Origin: an uncultured Faecalibacterium sp.
Lineage (GTDB): Bacteria > Bacillota > Clostridia > Oscillospirales > Ruminococcaceae
DNA length: 45,816 nt
Direction of reading: 5' to 3'
NCBI GenBank assembly: GCA_944385995.1
Contig: CALWZL010000010.1
Location: 1 to 45,816, forward strand
Both the position numbers and the translations under genes were made by a program. Shown here piece by piece: positions 8,439-16,387 of this stretch (its first letter is position 1; every line of letters begins with the position of its first letter). The notes below the pieces were generated by a model. That model was not told where the DNA came from and did not search any database. It saw nothing but the letters and a program-made list of their open reading frames with translations.

Positions 8439-8912
8439 ATGATTTTTGATACCCTGAACAACCTGCCCAACTATCTGGGCATGAGCAGCCATCTGGACGC
8501 CGCCATCGAGTACATCATGGCCCGGGACATCACCACCCTGCCCGAGGGCCGCACCCGCATCAGCGGGGACCAGGTGACAGTGGAAGTCCGCACCATGACC
8601 CCGCAGCCGGGGGAAAAGGTGGACTTTGCCTGCCGTGAAGGCCGTCTGACCCTGGTGACCGATCTGGCTGGCAGCGAGATGTTTGAGGTCTCGCTGGGGG
8701 ATTTTGCAGTCAAAAAGCCGGCGGAAGGAGAAGCGCCGGCCCATGGCAGCGCTCCCACCAGTGCCGCCGGGATGCTCTCGGAGGGACGGTTTGTCCTGTT
8801 CCTGGCCGGGGAGCCCTATAAGGTGGGCGTCAAGGCCCAGGGCTGCGGCAAGATCAAGCAGGCTGTGTTCCTGATCGACTTGGACGAGGAGGAAGAGGAA
8901 GGCGAGGCATAA
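8439..8912 (+). CDS. YhcH/YjgK/YiaL family protein (divergent)
   Basis: This 157-residue protein matches the YhcH/YjgK/YiaL (EbgC-like) cupin-fold family along its length: MIFDTLNNLPNYLGMSSHLDAAIEYI at the start, GRTRISGDQVTVEV in the middle and LAGEPYKVGV near the end. Family members assist sugar metabolism (sialic acid, beta-galactosidase subunit). The conserved Glu and His of the family motif E-x-H-x-x-Y-I-D are replaced by a stretch reading DFACREGRL. The usual GEPHKPG His is Tyr here. An Ala/Gly/Pro insertion (residues about 100-115) and an acidic tail (DLDEEEEEGEA) are unusual. It is probably a non-metal-binding paralogue. ATG 8439 follows ACGGAGGA. It is probably cotranscribed with the GNAT gene. 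Confidence 0.7.
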   Translation: MIFDTLNNLPNYLGMSSHLDAAIEYIMARDITTLPEGRTRISGDQVTVEVRTMTPQPGEKVDFACREGRLTLVTDLAGSEMFEVSLGDFAVKKPAEGEAPAHGSAPTSAAGMLSEGRFVLFLAGEPYKVGVKAQGCGKIKQAVFLIDLDEEEEEGEA

Positions 8913-9038
8913 CCCTGAAGCGTGAGGCTTTGGCGTTTCGTCTGCCGGATGTCCCGGCGGTTGCAGGGACAGGCCAAGGGCCTGTGCCGCCGGGAAAGGA
9001 CCCTTCAAAAGGCCTTTGAAATGGGAGGGGATGTTTGT

Positions 9039-9560
9039 ATGAAGATCGAGACCATCGAGACGCCGCGCCTGTATCTGCGCGGTTTTACGCCGGAAGATGC
9101 GCCCTTTGCCATCAGCATGTGGAATGATGCGTCCACCGGCCGCTGGCTGTCCGATCCGCGGATTGAGGACATTCCTGACAGGGATGCCTATCAGAAAACC
9201 ATCGAAAGCCTGGGAGACGCCATGGACTGCTGCTATCTGGTGGCGGTGGAGAAAGCCAGCGGCGAGCGGATCGGGACTTGCAGCTTCAAGCCCGAGAACA
9301 ACGGCCGCAGCTATGATCTGGCCTATGCGGTGGAGCCCAGCCGCCAGCGCAACGGCTATGGCACCGAGATGGTGCAGGCGCTGATCGACTACGCCCGGGC
9401 CCGCCGGGCCGGCGCCGTCACCATCTGCATTGCCCGGGAGAATGAGGCGTCCAACGCCCTGGCCCGGAAGGTGGGGGCGCTGATTATTGCCACCGGCTCT
9501 TTCACCAAGGGTGGTACCGGCGAAGTAATTCCCAACTACCTCTATGAGCTGAAACTGTAA
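9039..9560 (+). CDS. GNAT family N-acetyltransferase
   Basis: This 173-residue acetyltransferase resembles the RimJ/RimL (Acetyltransf_3) type, which transfers acetyl from acetyl-CoA to an amine. Landmarks are ETPRLYLRGFTPEDA at the N-terminus, WLSDPR, and the acetyl-CoA loop region AYAVEPSRQRNGYGTEMVQALIDYA (Q/R-x-x-G-Y/x-G). NEASNALARKVGA follows in the next helix. ATG 9039 is chosen for the GGGAGGGG box 9 nt upstream; an in-frame ATG lies at 9021. It starts 126 nt after the YhcH-like gene with no terminator between. The substrate (protein N-terminus or small molecule) is not predictable. Confidence 0.88.
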   Translation: MKIETIETPRLYLRGFTPEDAPFAISMWNDASTGRWLSDPRIEDIPDRDAYQKTIESLGDAMDCCYLVAVEKASGERIGTCSFKPENNGRSYDLAYAVEPSRQRNGYGTEMVQALIDYARARRAGAVTICIARENEASNALARKVGALIIATGSFTKGGTGEVIPNYLYELKL

Positions 9561-9576
9561 AACCACTGACCTTGCA

Positions 9577-9620
9577 AATCCCCCGCGTTTGTCCCAAAAG
9601 GAGAACGCGGGGGATTTTTT
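9577..9620 (+). terminator. Terminator after the GNAT gene
   Basis: A 13-bp stem, AATCCCCCGCGTT with AACGCGGGGGATT, is followed by TTTT. It is one of two back-to-back terminators in this convergent gap. Confidence 0.85.
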
Positions 9621-9626
9621 GCGCGC

Positions 9627-9658
9627 AAAAAGGCCCGGGCGCAGATGCTGCCCGGGCC
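9627..9658 (-). terminator. Terminator after the stomatin/NfeD operon
   Basis: Minus strand: GGCCCGGGC pairs with GCCCGGGCC (9658-9650 with 9640-9632) and is followed by TTTTT (9631-9627). Confidence 0.85.
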
Positions 9659-9674
9659 GGCTGTGTGAAAGGGG

Positions 9675-10583
9675 TTATTGGACCGAATCCGCAGGGTCGG
9701 TCAGCAATTCCTTGATGGAGGGAACCACGGCGCCCAGATTTTGCAGTTCGGAAGGGATGATGATCTTGGTGGCCTTGCCGTTGGCCACCTTGGCCAGAGC
9801 CTCCAGGCTCCGCAGCGCCAGGACTTTATCCGCCGGCTTGGCCTCGTTCAGAAGGCGGATGGCGTCGGCCTCGGCCTGCTGAATGGCCAGAATGGCCTGG
9901 GCCTGACCTTCGGCCTCCAGAATCCGCTGCTGCTTGACGGCGTCGGCCCGCAGGATGGCGGCTTCCTTTTCGCCCTCGGCGGCGGTGATGGCGGCCTGTT
10001 TTTCACCTTCGGCCTTCAGGATGACAGCGCGCTTTTCCCGCTCTGCCTTCATCTGCTTTTCCATGGCGTCCTGAATCTCGGCCGGCGGGGTGATGTTCTT
10101 GACCTCCACACGGTTCACCTTGATGCCCCACTTGTCGGTGGCCTCGTCCAGGATGGCCGTGATCTTGGAGTTGATGACATCGCGGCTGGACAAGGTGTGA
10201 TCCAGCTCCATTTCGCCGATAATGTTGCGCAGGGTGGTGGCGGACAGGCTTTCCAGCGCCGCGATGGGCTGGTTGACGCCGTAAGTATAGAGCTTGGCAT
10301 CCATCACCTGGAAAAAGACCACCGTGTCGATCTGGATGGTGACGTTATCCCGGGTAATGACGGGCTGGGGCGGGAAATCGCCCACCTGCTCTTTCAGGCT
10401 GACCTTTTTGGAAACCCGCTCCATGAAGGGAATCTTGACATGGAGGCCGGCCTCCCAGGTGGCGGCGTAGACGCCCAGCCGCTCAATGACATAGACAGTG
10501 GACTGGGGCACGATCACAATGTTGGTGACCACAATGATGAGGACCACAAGAATCAGGGCCAGAATCAGGAAGGTCATAATCAT
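9675..10583 (-). CDS. SPFH/stomatin-like membrane protein (QmcA/paraslipin type)
   Basis: This 302-residue protein has one N-terminal membrane helix (residues 3-24), an SPFH/Band-7 domain (about 25-185: VPQSTVYVIERLGVY, NVTIQIDTVVFFQV) and a long Ala/Glu-rich coiled coil (about 185-260, with repeated AEGEKQAA-type heptads). Stomatin-like proteins oligomerise into membrane scaffolds linked to membrane fluidity and protease control. The NfeD-like partner gene lies immediately upstream (21-nt gap), a classic pairing. ATG 10583 has AAAGGAG 10 nt before it; ATG 10577 is a close alternative. FtsH is encoded in the window but far away, so a functional link would be inference only. Confidence 0.92.
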   Translation of the reverse strand: MIMTFLILALILVVLIIVVTNIVIVPQSTVYVIERLGVYAATWEAGLHVKIPFMERVSKKVSLKEQVGDFPPQPVITRDNVTIQIDTVVFFQVMDAKLYTYGVNQPIAALESLSATTLRNIIGEMELDHTLSSRDVINSKITAILDEATDKWGIKVNRVEVKNITPPAEIQDAMEKQMKAEREKRAVILKAEGEKQAAITAAEGEKEAAILRADAVKQQRILEAEGQAQAILAIQQAEADAIRLLNEAKPADKVLALRSLEALAKVANGKATKIIIPSELQNLGAVVPSIKELLTDPADSVQ

Positions 10584-10603
10584 AGGGGGTACGCTCCTTT
10601 CTG

Positions 10604-11047
10604 TCAGTGGATGGGTGTTTCAAGGGGGACGGGCTCGACCATCAGCAGGGTGCTGCGGATCTCTGCCACACGGCAGCGCTCCCCCGGCTGAAAAGATGTG
10701 CCCGGCAGGGCCTGGGCGTTCCAGTCCACGCCGTCCAGGCGGACCCGGCCGGGGACATCATCGGTGACGGTGGTCAGTACGGTGGCGGTCCGTCCGATGT
10801 TCAGGTCGGCGTTGGTGGGGACGGGAGGCTTGCGCAGCTTAGCGGCCAGAGGCCGGAGGGCCAGCAGACAGACAAAGCTGACGGCGACAAAGAGGATGGA
10901 CTGCACCTTGAGGCTGTCGGTAAAGATGCAGCTGATGAGGGCGGCGGCGCTGCCCACTGCGAACCAGACCGACACCAGATTGAAGGTGGAAGCCTCGACG
11001 AACAGGAGGACGATGGTGGCGATCAGCCACCCAATTGGCTGAAGCAT
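10604..11047 (-). CDS. NfeD family membrane protein
   Basis: This 147-residue protein is the short, protease-less NfeD type. It has two or three hydrophobic segments (about residues 6-40 and 48-68: IGWLIATIVLLFVEA, LFVAVSFVCLLALRPL). A C-terminal OB-fold of about 70 residues follows (GRTATVLTTVTDDVPGRVRLDGVDWNA, PGERCRVAEIRSTLLMVEP). NfeD proteins accompany stomatin-like proteins and are thought to stabilise them or recruit them to membranes. ATG 11047 is preceded by AAGGAG. It is the first gene of a two-gene operon driven by the promoter at 11107-11135. Confidence 0.9.
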   Translation of the reverse strand: MLQPIGWLIATIVLLFVEASTFNLVSVWFAVGSAAALISCIFTDSLKVQSILFVAVSFVCLLALRPLAAKLRKPPVPTNADLNIGRTATVLTTVTDDVPGRVRLDGVDWNAQALPGTSFQPGERCRVAEIRSTLLMVEPVPLETPIH

Positions 11048-11106
11048 AAAATCTCCTTCGCTCTCTATGGGGTGAACCGGCGCGGCATATGCTGCGCCTT
11101 GCCTCT

Positions 11107-11135
11107 ATCATATGCAATTCACCCATCGAGGTCAA
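11107..11135 (-). promoter_or_regulatory. SigA promoter for nfeD-stomatin operon
   Basis: Minus strand: -35 TTGACC (11135-11130), 17 nt spacer, -10 TATGAT (11112-11107). Confidence 0.8.
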
Positions 11136-11185
11136 GGGTTTTTGTCTGGAAGGGCCGCCGCGGCCCGGAAGTTTGGAGTTTGCGA

Positions 11186-11218
11186 CAAAAAAGCCCGGCG
11201 CTTTTTGGCAGACCGGGC
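11186..11218 (-). terminator. Terminator after the GH13 gene
   Basis: Minus strand: GCCCGG pairs with CCGGGC across a 14-nt loop and is followed by TTTTTT (11192-11186). It lies about 90 nt past the GH13 stop and just before the nfeD promoter. Confidence 0.7.
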
Positions 11219-11309
11219 AGAAATTGCATGCAATTTTTTGAAAGATGCTGAAAATAGCGGGGGAAATCCCTGGAATTTCCGACAGGGCGACCAGGCCGCC
11301 CCACCGCCT

Positions 11310-13166
11310 TTACAGATAATCGTAATAGCTGTGATTGGGGTTGTGGCCGATTTCCTCCACCGTGATGGTAAAGCCCATGGGGTTCACCTCGGTGAATTTG
11401 CCGCTGGACAGGGGCTCGACGATCAGGTGTTCGGTGCGGTTGGCGATGATCTCGGCCACCTCGTATTCACCGATACGCTGATAGTGCAGAACGCCTCCCT
11501 CGGCCCGCAGGAACCGGATAGCGCCCTCCTTGAAGGCGTCGCAGGTCCGCCGCAGTTCGGCCAGCTGGGCAATGACAGGGCGCAGCCGTTCTTCGTGGCT
11601 GTCCCAGAGGTAGAAGCCGCGGTTGAAGGGGTCGCGGTAGCCCTGCATCCCGATCTCGTCCCCGTAGTAGACGCAGGGGACACCGGGCAGGGTGAAGATG
11701 ATGGCATAGGCCATCTTGAGGAGGATCAGGCCCTCCTCGTAGGCTTCACCGGTGACGCTGCGGCCGCTCTGCCATTCCCGGCCCCGGCCGTTGGCCGGCT
11801 CGTCGGCGATGACGGTGAGGGCCCGCTCGGTGTCGTGGGTGGACAGGAAATTCAGCGCGGTGTGGAGGGCCGGGGCGGGGTAGTGCTCGCAGATGGACAA
11901 AATCTCGTCGGCCACGTCCTCGGCGGGCTTGCCCCGGACAAAGTCCAGCACCGAGCACTTGAAGGGATAGTTCATGACGCTGTCCAGTCCCTTGCCCAGC
12001 AGATAGGTCCGCCGGTGGCCGAAGCCGTGCTTGGTGGTGGCATCCTCCCAGACCTCGCCAATCAGGAGCTTGTCGGGGCTGACCCGCTTGACGGCGGTCC
12101 GAATCTTTTCAATGAAGGAGTCGGGCAGCTCGTCGGCCACGTCCAGCCGGAACCCTGCCGCGCCCCGGCGCAGCCAGGTATCGATGACGCCGCCCTCGCC
12201 GGTGATGAATTCCACATAGGAGGGGTCCTCCTCGTTGACTTCGGGCAGAGTCTCAAAGCCCCACCAGCTGCGATAGCCGTTGGTATATTTGGGGTCAAAG
12301 TCATACCAGGAACGATAGGGGGAATGGGGGTCCCGCCAGGCGCCGCCGCTGCCGTAACGGCCTTCCTTGTTGAAGTAGATGCTGTCCGAGCCGGTGTGGC
12401 TGAACACCCCGTCCAGAATGATGCCGATGCCGAACCGGGCGGCCGCCTGGCACAGCTCCTCGAAATCCTGGTTGGAGCCCAGCAGCGGGTCCACATTCAG
12501 ATAGTTGGCGGTGTTGTAGCGGTGGTTGGAGTGGGCCTCAAAGATGGGATTCAGATAGAGATAGGTGATTCCCAGCTGATGCAGGTAAGGCAGCTTGCTC
12601 TGGATGCCCTTCAGGTCCCCGCCGAAGTAGTCGTGGTTGAGATGGCCGCCGGTCTCGTTGGGCTGCCAGAAGGGCTCGGCATGCTTGTCGGCCCGATAGA
12701 TCCGGTCCGAGAAGGGCATGTGCTTGTTTTCCACCGCCTCGCAGAACCGGTCGGGGAAAATCTGGTAGAACACCCCGCCCTTGACACAGTCGGGCGTCTC
12801 AAAATCCGGGTCGTAGACGGTGAGCTGCCAGCGCTTGCCGTCCTGCCAGGACAGGACACCCTCGCCCATCTTGCCGCAGAAGATCCGGCGGAAGTCGGTG
12901 TACAGGTCGAAATAGTAGAAGTACAGTCCCACATCTTCCACCCGGACATCCACCGAGAAGTGGTTCAGGCCGGGGGTCTGGCCGTCGAACTGCATCCGGT
13001 AGTAGACGGGCTGGTCTCCGGGTCCTTCCTTTTGGAGGACAAGGTGGGGGTCCACATAGCCCAGGCTCTCGGGGATGGTGAGGGCCATATGGACGGTCTG
13101 CCCGGCGGGCAGCGCGCCGAAGGGGCGCTTGTAATAGGTATCGCAGCTGTTGAACAGGCAATCCAA
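11310..13166 (-). CDS. GH13 alpha-glycosidase (neopullulanase/cyclomaltodextrinase-like)
   Basis: This 618-residue enzyme has no signal peptide and should hydrolyse alpha-glucans or maltodextrins in the cytosol. An N-terminal beta-sandwich (about residues 1-125) resembles the neopullulanase N-domain. The (beta/alpha)8 barrel follows (VFYQIFPDRF, GGDLKGI, YLNPIFEAHSNHRYNT). The GH13 catalytic triad is intact: nucleophile Asp342 in GFRLDVADE, acid/base Glu371 in IGEVWED and Asp445 in LSTHDTER. The C-terminal domain is short. The start is a TTG at 13166 with AAAGGA upstream; no ATG is nearby. It lies directly downstream of glgP, so glycogen/maltodextrin breakdown is the likely role. The exact bond specificity (alpha-1,4 or alpha-1,6) is not settled. 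Confidence 0.93.
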   Translation of the reverse strand: MDCLFNSCDTYYKRPFGALPAGQTVHMALTIPESLGYVDPHLVLQKEGPGDQPVYYRMQFDGQTPGLNHFSVDVRVEDVGLYFYYFDLYTDFRRIFCGKMGEGVLSWQDGKRWQLTVYDPDFETPDCVKGGVFYQIFPDRFCEAVENKHMPFSDRIYRADKHAEPFWQPNETGGHLNHDYFGGDLKGIQSKLPYLHQLGITYLYLNPIFEAHSNHRYNTANYLNVDPLLGSNQDFEELCQAAARFGIGIILDGVFSHTGSDSIYFNKEGRYGSGGAWRDPHSPYRSWYDFDPKYTNGYRSWWGFETLPEVNEEDPSYVEFITGEGGVIDTWLRRGAAGFRLDVADELPDSFIEKIRTAVKRVSPDKLLIGEVWEDATTKHGFGHRRTYLLGKGLDSVMNYPFKCSVLDFVRGKPAEDVADEILSICEHYPAPALHTALNFLSTHDTERALTVIADEPANGRGREWQSGRSVTGEAYEEGLILLKMAYAIIFTLPGVPCVYYGDEIGMQGYRDPFNRGFYLWDSHEERLRPVIAQLAELRRTCDAFKEGAIRFLRAEGGVLHYQRIGEYEVAEIIANRTEHLIVEPLSSGKFTEVNPMGFTITVEEIGHNPNHSYYDYL

Positions 13167-13223
13167 AGTCGGTCGTTCCTTTCACAATCAGATTCCGGGC
13201 CGCCGGCGCCGGCGCAAAACCCA

Positions 13224-13275
13224 GAAAAGGGGGAAGCAGAGCCCCATGCGTACAGACGCGGGACCACTTCCCCCT
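13224..13275 (-). terminator. Possible partial terminator between glgP and the GH13 gene
   Basis: Minus strand: AGGGGGAAG (13275-13267) pairs with CTTCCCCCT (13236-13228) across a 30-nt loop and is followed by TTTCTGGGTTTT. The T-tract is imperfect and the loop long, so read-through into the GH13 gene is likely. Confidence 0.5.
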
Positions 13276-13294
13276 CAAAAGGATGAAAATGCGA

Positions 13295-15691
13295 TTACTT
13301 CACGGTGGGTGCGTGCCAGATATCCCGGGCGTACTCCAGAACGGCACGGTCTGCGCTGAAGACGCCGCTGTTGGCGATGTTCTTCAGGCTCATCTTGGCC
13401 CAGCCCTCGCGGTCAGCGTAGAGCTTCTGCACATCGTGCTGTGCACGGCGGTAATCCTTGAAGTCGGCCATGACCATGTAGGGGTCATTGGTGAACAGGT
13501 TGGAGGTGACTTCGTGGAAGTTCTCGCCGTTCCAGCCCCGCTCCAGGAAGTTCAGGACCTCGTTGGCGATGTCGTCGCCGGTGATGAAGGAGCTGGGATG
13601 ATAGCCCACCCGCTTGAGGCTCTCCACCTCCTGGGTCAGCATGCCGAAGATGATCTCGTTCTCACGGCCTGCGGCGTTGGCAATCTCGACGTTGGCGCCG
13701 TCCAGGGTGCCCAGGGTGATGGCGCCGTTCAGCATGAACTTCATGTTGCCGGTGCCGGAAGCCTCGGTGCCGGCCAGGGAGATCTGCTCCGAAACCTCAG
13801 AGGCGGGCATCAGGTGCTCGCTCAGGGAGACACAGTACTCTTCCAGGTAGACAATCCGCAGCTTCTTGTTGACCACGGGGTCGTTGTTGATGAGGTCGCC
13901 CAGCTTGCAGATCATCCGAATCATCTGCTTGGCCATATAGTAGCCGGGGGCTGCCTTGGCGCCGAAGATATAGGTCTTGGGGATGAAGTCGGCGTTGGGG
14001 TTGGCCTTCAGGTACAGGTACTGGGCGGCGATGTTCAGCGCGTTCAGGTGCTGGCGCTTGTACTCGTGCATCCGCTTGACCTGGCAGTCAAAGATGGAGT
14101 TGGGATCGATGACCTGGCCGGTGCTCTTGGCCAGGTAGTTGGCGAACTCTTCCTTGTTGGCCAGCTTGATCTTGTTCAGCTCGTTCAGAACGGTCTTGTC
14201 GCCGGCATAGGCATTCAGCTTGCTCAGCGCGGAAGCGTCGTTCTTGTACTCGGTGCCGATGGTCTCATCCAGCAGCTTGCACAGGCCGGGGTTGGCGCCC
14301 AGCAGCCAGCGGCGGTAAGCGATGCCGTTGGTGACATTCTTGAAGGCAGCCGGCTTATACAGGTAATAGTCGTGGAAGACGCTCTGCTTGATGATCTCGC
14401 TGTGCAGCTTGGACACGCCGTTGATGCTGTTGGCGGTGTAGGCGCAGATGTTGGCCATCCGAATCTGGTTGTCGCCGATCAGGGCCATATAGTCGATCTT
14501 GCCCTTGTCGCCGGGGAAGGCCTTGTTCAGGTCGATGCGGCAGCGGCGGTCCATCTCGGCCACGATCTGATAGATCCGGGGCAGGGTCATCTTGAAGATG
14601 TCCACATTCCACTTCTCCAGAGCCTCGGCCATGACGGTGTGGTTGGTGTAGGAGAAGACCTTCTGGCAGATCTCAAAGCTCTTGTCCCAGTCGAAGCCGC
14701 ACTCATCCAGCAGGATGCGCATCATCTCGGGGATGGCCAGGGTGGGATGGGTGTCGTTCAGCTGGATGGCCACCATATCGGGCAGGTTCTCCAGGGTGCC
14801 GTAGGTGGACAGGTGATTCTGCACGATGTCGCCGATGGAAGCGGCAGACAGGAAGTACTGCTGGCGCAGGCGGAGGATCTTGCCCTCGACGTGGTTGTCG
14901 TTGGGGTACAGGACCTTGGAAATCAGCTCAGCCGAAGCGCTCTTGCTCATGGCGGTGCTGTAGTTGCCCAGAGAGAAGCTGGACATATCAAAATCGGGAG
15001 CCTTGGCCTGCCACAGGCGCAGCTTGGCGACGCCGGTTCCGTCGTAGCCCTGGACGTACATGTCGGAAGGCACAGCCATGACGCTGTTGTAGTTCAGGTG
15101 CTGGACATAGTGGAAGCCGTGGTCCCAGTTCTCGCGGATTTCGCCGTCAAAGCGGACCTCGATGGCCTGCTCGGGGTGGCTCTTGAGCCAGACCTGACCG
15201 CCGGGCAGCCAGTTGTCGGCCCGCTCCTGCTGCCAGCCGTCGACGATCTTCTGCTTGAAGATGCCGTACTCATACAGGATCGAGTAGCCGGTGCCGCCGA
15301 TGCCGGTGGTAGCCATGCCGTCCAGATAGCAGGCAGCCAGACGGCCCAGACCGCCGTTGCCCAGACCTGCGTCGGGTTCTTCCTCGTAGATGGTGTCGAC
15401 GTTGATGTCGGCAGAGGCCAGTGCATCCTTGCAGACCTTGTCCAGGCCGAGATTCATCAGGCTGACCTTGAGGCTGCGGCCCATCAGGAACTCCATGCAC
15501 AGATAATACACCTGCTTGGAGCCCGTGCCGATGACCTTCGACTGGAACTTCTTGTAGTTGTCGCTCATCATCTGACGGCAGATCAGGGCCAGAGCACGGT
15601 AGATCTGCTGGTTGGAGGCAACAGACAGATCAACGCCGTACTCACTGGTCAGCTTGTTCTGCAGAAGGGTAGAGAATTCCTTACTTGTCAT
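13295..15691 (-). CDS. glgP: Glycogen/starch/alpha-glucan phosphorylase
   Basis: This 798-residue GT35 enzyme releases glucose-1-phosphate from the non-reducing ends of alpha-1,4-glucans. Family landmarks are YYLCMEFLMGRSL at the N-terminus, GNGGLGRLAACYLDG, the KRMHEYKRQHLN block and the PLP/phosphate site EASGTGNMKFMLNGA with its cofactor lysine. The length is typical for the short bacterial form. ATG 15691 is preceded by ACAGGAG; a longer open frame reaches 15790 without a ribosome site. It has its own promoter (16019-16047) about 320 nt upstream, leaving a long leader that carries competing hairpins and suggests attenuation. The GH13 gene follows 128 nt downstream. Confidence 0.97.
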   Translation of the reverse strand: MTSKEFSTLLQNKLTSEYGVDLSVASNQQIYRALALICRQMMSDNYKKFQSKVIGTGSKQVYYLCMEFLMGRSLKVSLMNLGLDKVCKDALASADINVDTIYEEEPDAGLGNGGLGRLAACYLDGMATTGIGGTGYSILYEYGIFKQKIVDGWQQERADNWLPGGQVWLKSHPEQAIEVRFDGEIRENWDHGFHYVQHLNYNSVMAVPSDMYVQGYDGTGVAKLRLWQAKAPDFDMSSFSLGNYSTAMSKSASAELISKVLYPNDNHVEGKILRLRQQYFLSAASIGDIVQNHLSTYGTLENLPDMVAIQLNDTHPTLAIPEMMRILLDECGFDWDKSFEICQKVFSYTNHTVMAEALEKWNVDIFKMTLPRIYQIVAEMDRRCRIDLNKAFPGDKGKIDYMALIGDNQIRMANICAYTANSINGVSKLHSEIIKQSVFHDYYLYKPAAFKNVTNGIAYRRWLLGANPGLCKLLDETIGTEYKNDASALSKLNAYAGDKTVLNELNKIKLANKEEFANYLAKSTGQVIDPNSIFDCQVKRMHEYKRQHLNALNIAAQYLYLKANPNADFIPKTYIFGAKAAPGYYMAKQMIRMICKLGDLINNDPVVNKKLRIVYLEEYCVSLSEHLMPASEVSEQISLAGTEASGTGNMKFMLNGAITLGTLDGANVEIANAAGRENEIIFGMLTQEVESLKRVGYHPSSFITGDDIANEVLNFLERGWNGENFHEVTSNLFTNDPYMVMADFKDYRRAQHDVQKLYADREGWAKMSLKNIANSGVFSADRAVLEYARDIWHAPTVK

Positions 15692-16018
15692 ACGTGTAAT
15701 CTCCTGTCCATATATGGCGTGGCGTGGGTGGCGCAGCTGTTTGATAGGCGTCATCCGGGGACCGGTGGCGGTGCCGGGTGCCAGCTGCACGCCCTTCGGT
15801 GCAGCCGAGAGGTTCTGTGCGTCTTTCGGTCCGCCCAGACCGCCCGCCCGGGCCGCATCCGCCCCACAAAAGAGAGGGGCGGTGCTGTAGCCTGCAGCTG
15901 GTGGAATGAGGACGGGCCTTCCGGCGCCATTGGCTTCTCAGATACACAGTAGTAAAAAACGGCGGAAATGCCGCGGTAACTTCCCGTGCCGTTTCCGCGT
16001 TCATAACACAACAATGTT
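15692..16018 (-). promoter_or_regulatory. Long structured leader of glgP with attenuator-like hairpins
   Basis: About 320 nt lie between the predicted transcription start and the glgP ATG. Near its 5' end, minus strand, AAACGGC (15994-15988) pairs with GCCGTTT (15963-15957) and is followed by more T's (through 15954), a terminator-like element. The overlapping CGCGG (15999-15995) can instead pair with CCGCG (15976-15972), which would block the terminator. Further hairpins are GCCCC/GGGGC (15861-15880) and GCTGCAC/GTGCAGC (15784-15805). I recognise no known riboswitch class and no well-supported leader peptide. Confidence 0.45.
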
Positions 16019-16047
16019 ATTATAATCACTTCCCGGAGGGAATGCAA
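16019..16047 (-). promoter_or_regulatory. SigA promoter for glgP
   Basis: Minus strand: -35 TTGCAT (16047-16042), 17 nt spacer, -10 TATAAT (16024-16019). The start point falls about 320 nt upstream of glgP. Confidence 0.75.
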
Positions 16048-16122
16048 GGAAAAGCGCTATTTTTTCCGTATCCGCCATATTTTCAAGGAAAAGTTTGTGC
16101 TGAAAGTGCAGGAATTTCAAAT

Positions 16123-16157
16123 TTGCTCTTTCTCTCGAAGGCTGATTATATTATAAT
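16123..16157 (+). promoter_or_regulatory. Probable promoter for the zapA leader and operon
   Basis: A perfect -10 TATAAT lies at 16152-16157 in an AT-rich stretch. An overlapping TATATT at 16148-16153 could pair with TTGCTC (16123-16128) at 19 nt. The -35 is poor, so the assignment rests mainly on the -10. Confidence 0.45.
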
Positions 16158-16163
16158 AGGATT

Positions 16164-16370
16164 GAACAACTGAACTTCTGCCGGGCCGCCGGGTCCCCAA
16201 AAGAGGGGAAACTCGGGGAGTAATGGCAGGAGAAACTCTCTGCCGGACTTGTTGTATGAACAGGAAAGGGGAGTTTGGGGGTAAAAACCTGCATTTTATG
16301 CCCGAAAAAGACCGGCCTTGTGCAAGAAATGACCGGTACAACCGGGAATCGGACCGACAGTTGCAGAAAA
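16164..16370 (+). other. Structured zapA leader, candidate 6S-like RNA
   Basis: About 200 nt between the -10 at 16157 and the zapA start hold no convincing gene. The two ends can pair: CAACTG (16167-16172) with CAGTTG (16358-16363), and CGG-G-CCG (16182-16188) with CGG-A-CCG (16350-16356). TCCC (16194-16197) can pair with GGGA (16344-16347) further in. Internal hairpins include a CCCC/GGGG stem at 16195-16208 and a GGCAGGAG/CTCTCTGCC stem at 16226-16245. A rod of about 200 nt next to zapA recalls 6S RNA, which neighbours zapA in Proteobacteria. No covariance search has been done, so the identity is a guess. It could equally be an unrelated mRNA leader. Confidence 0.3.
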
Positions 16371-16387
16371 CGGAAAGCGAGGCTGCT

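Noticed and set aside
15960-16000. T-box-like string (GTTACCGCGG followed by a terminator) in the glgP leader
   Set aside because: There is too little leader upstream for stem I and a specifier loop, the core box differs from the consensus, and a T-box makes little sense for glycogen phosphorylase.
15681-16004. Open frame of about 107 codons in the glgP leader as a leader peptide gene
   Set aside because: It has no Shine-Dalgarno sequence, its composition is Arg/Pro-rich like GC-driven random frames, and it overlaps the proposed RNA structures.
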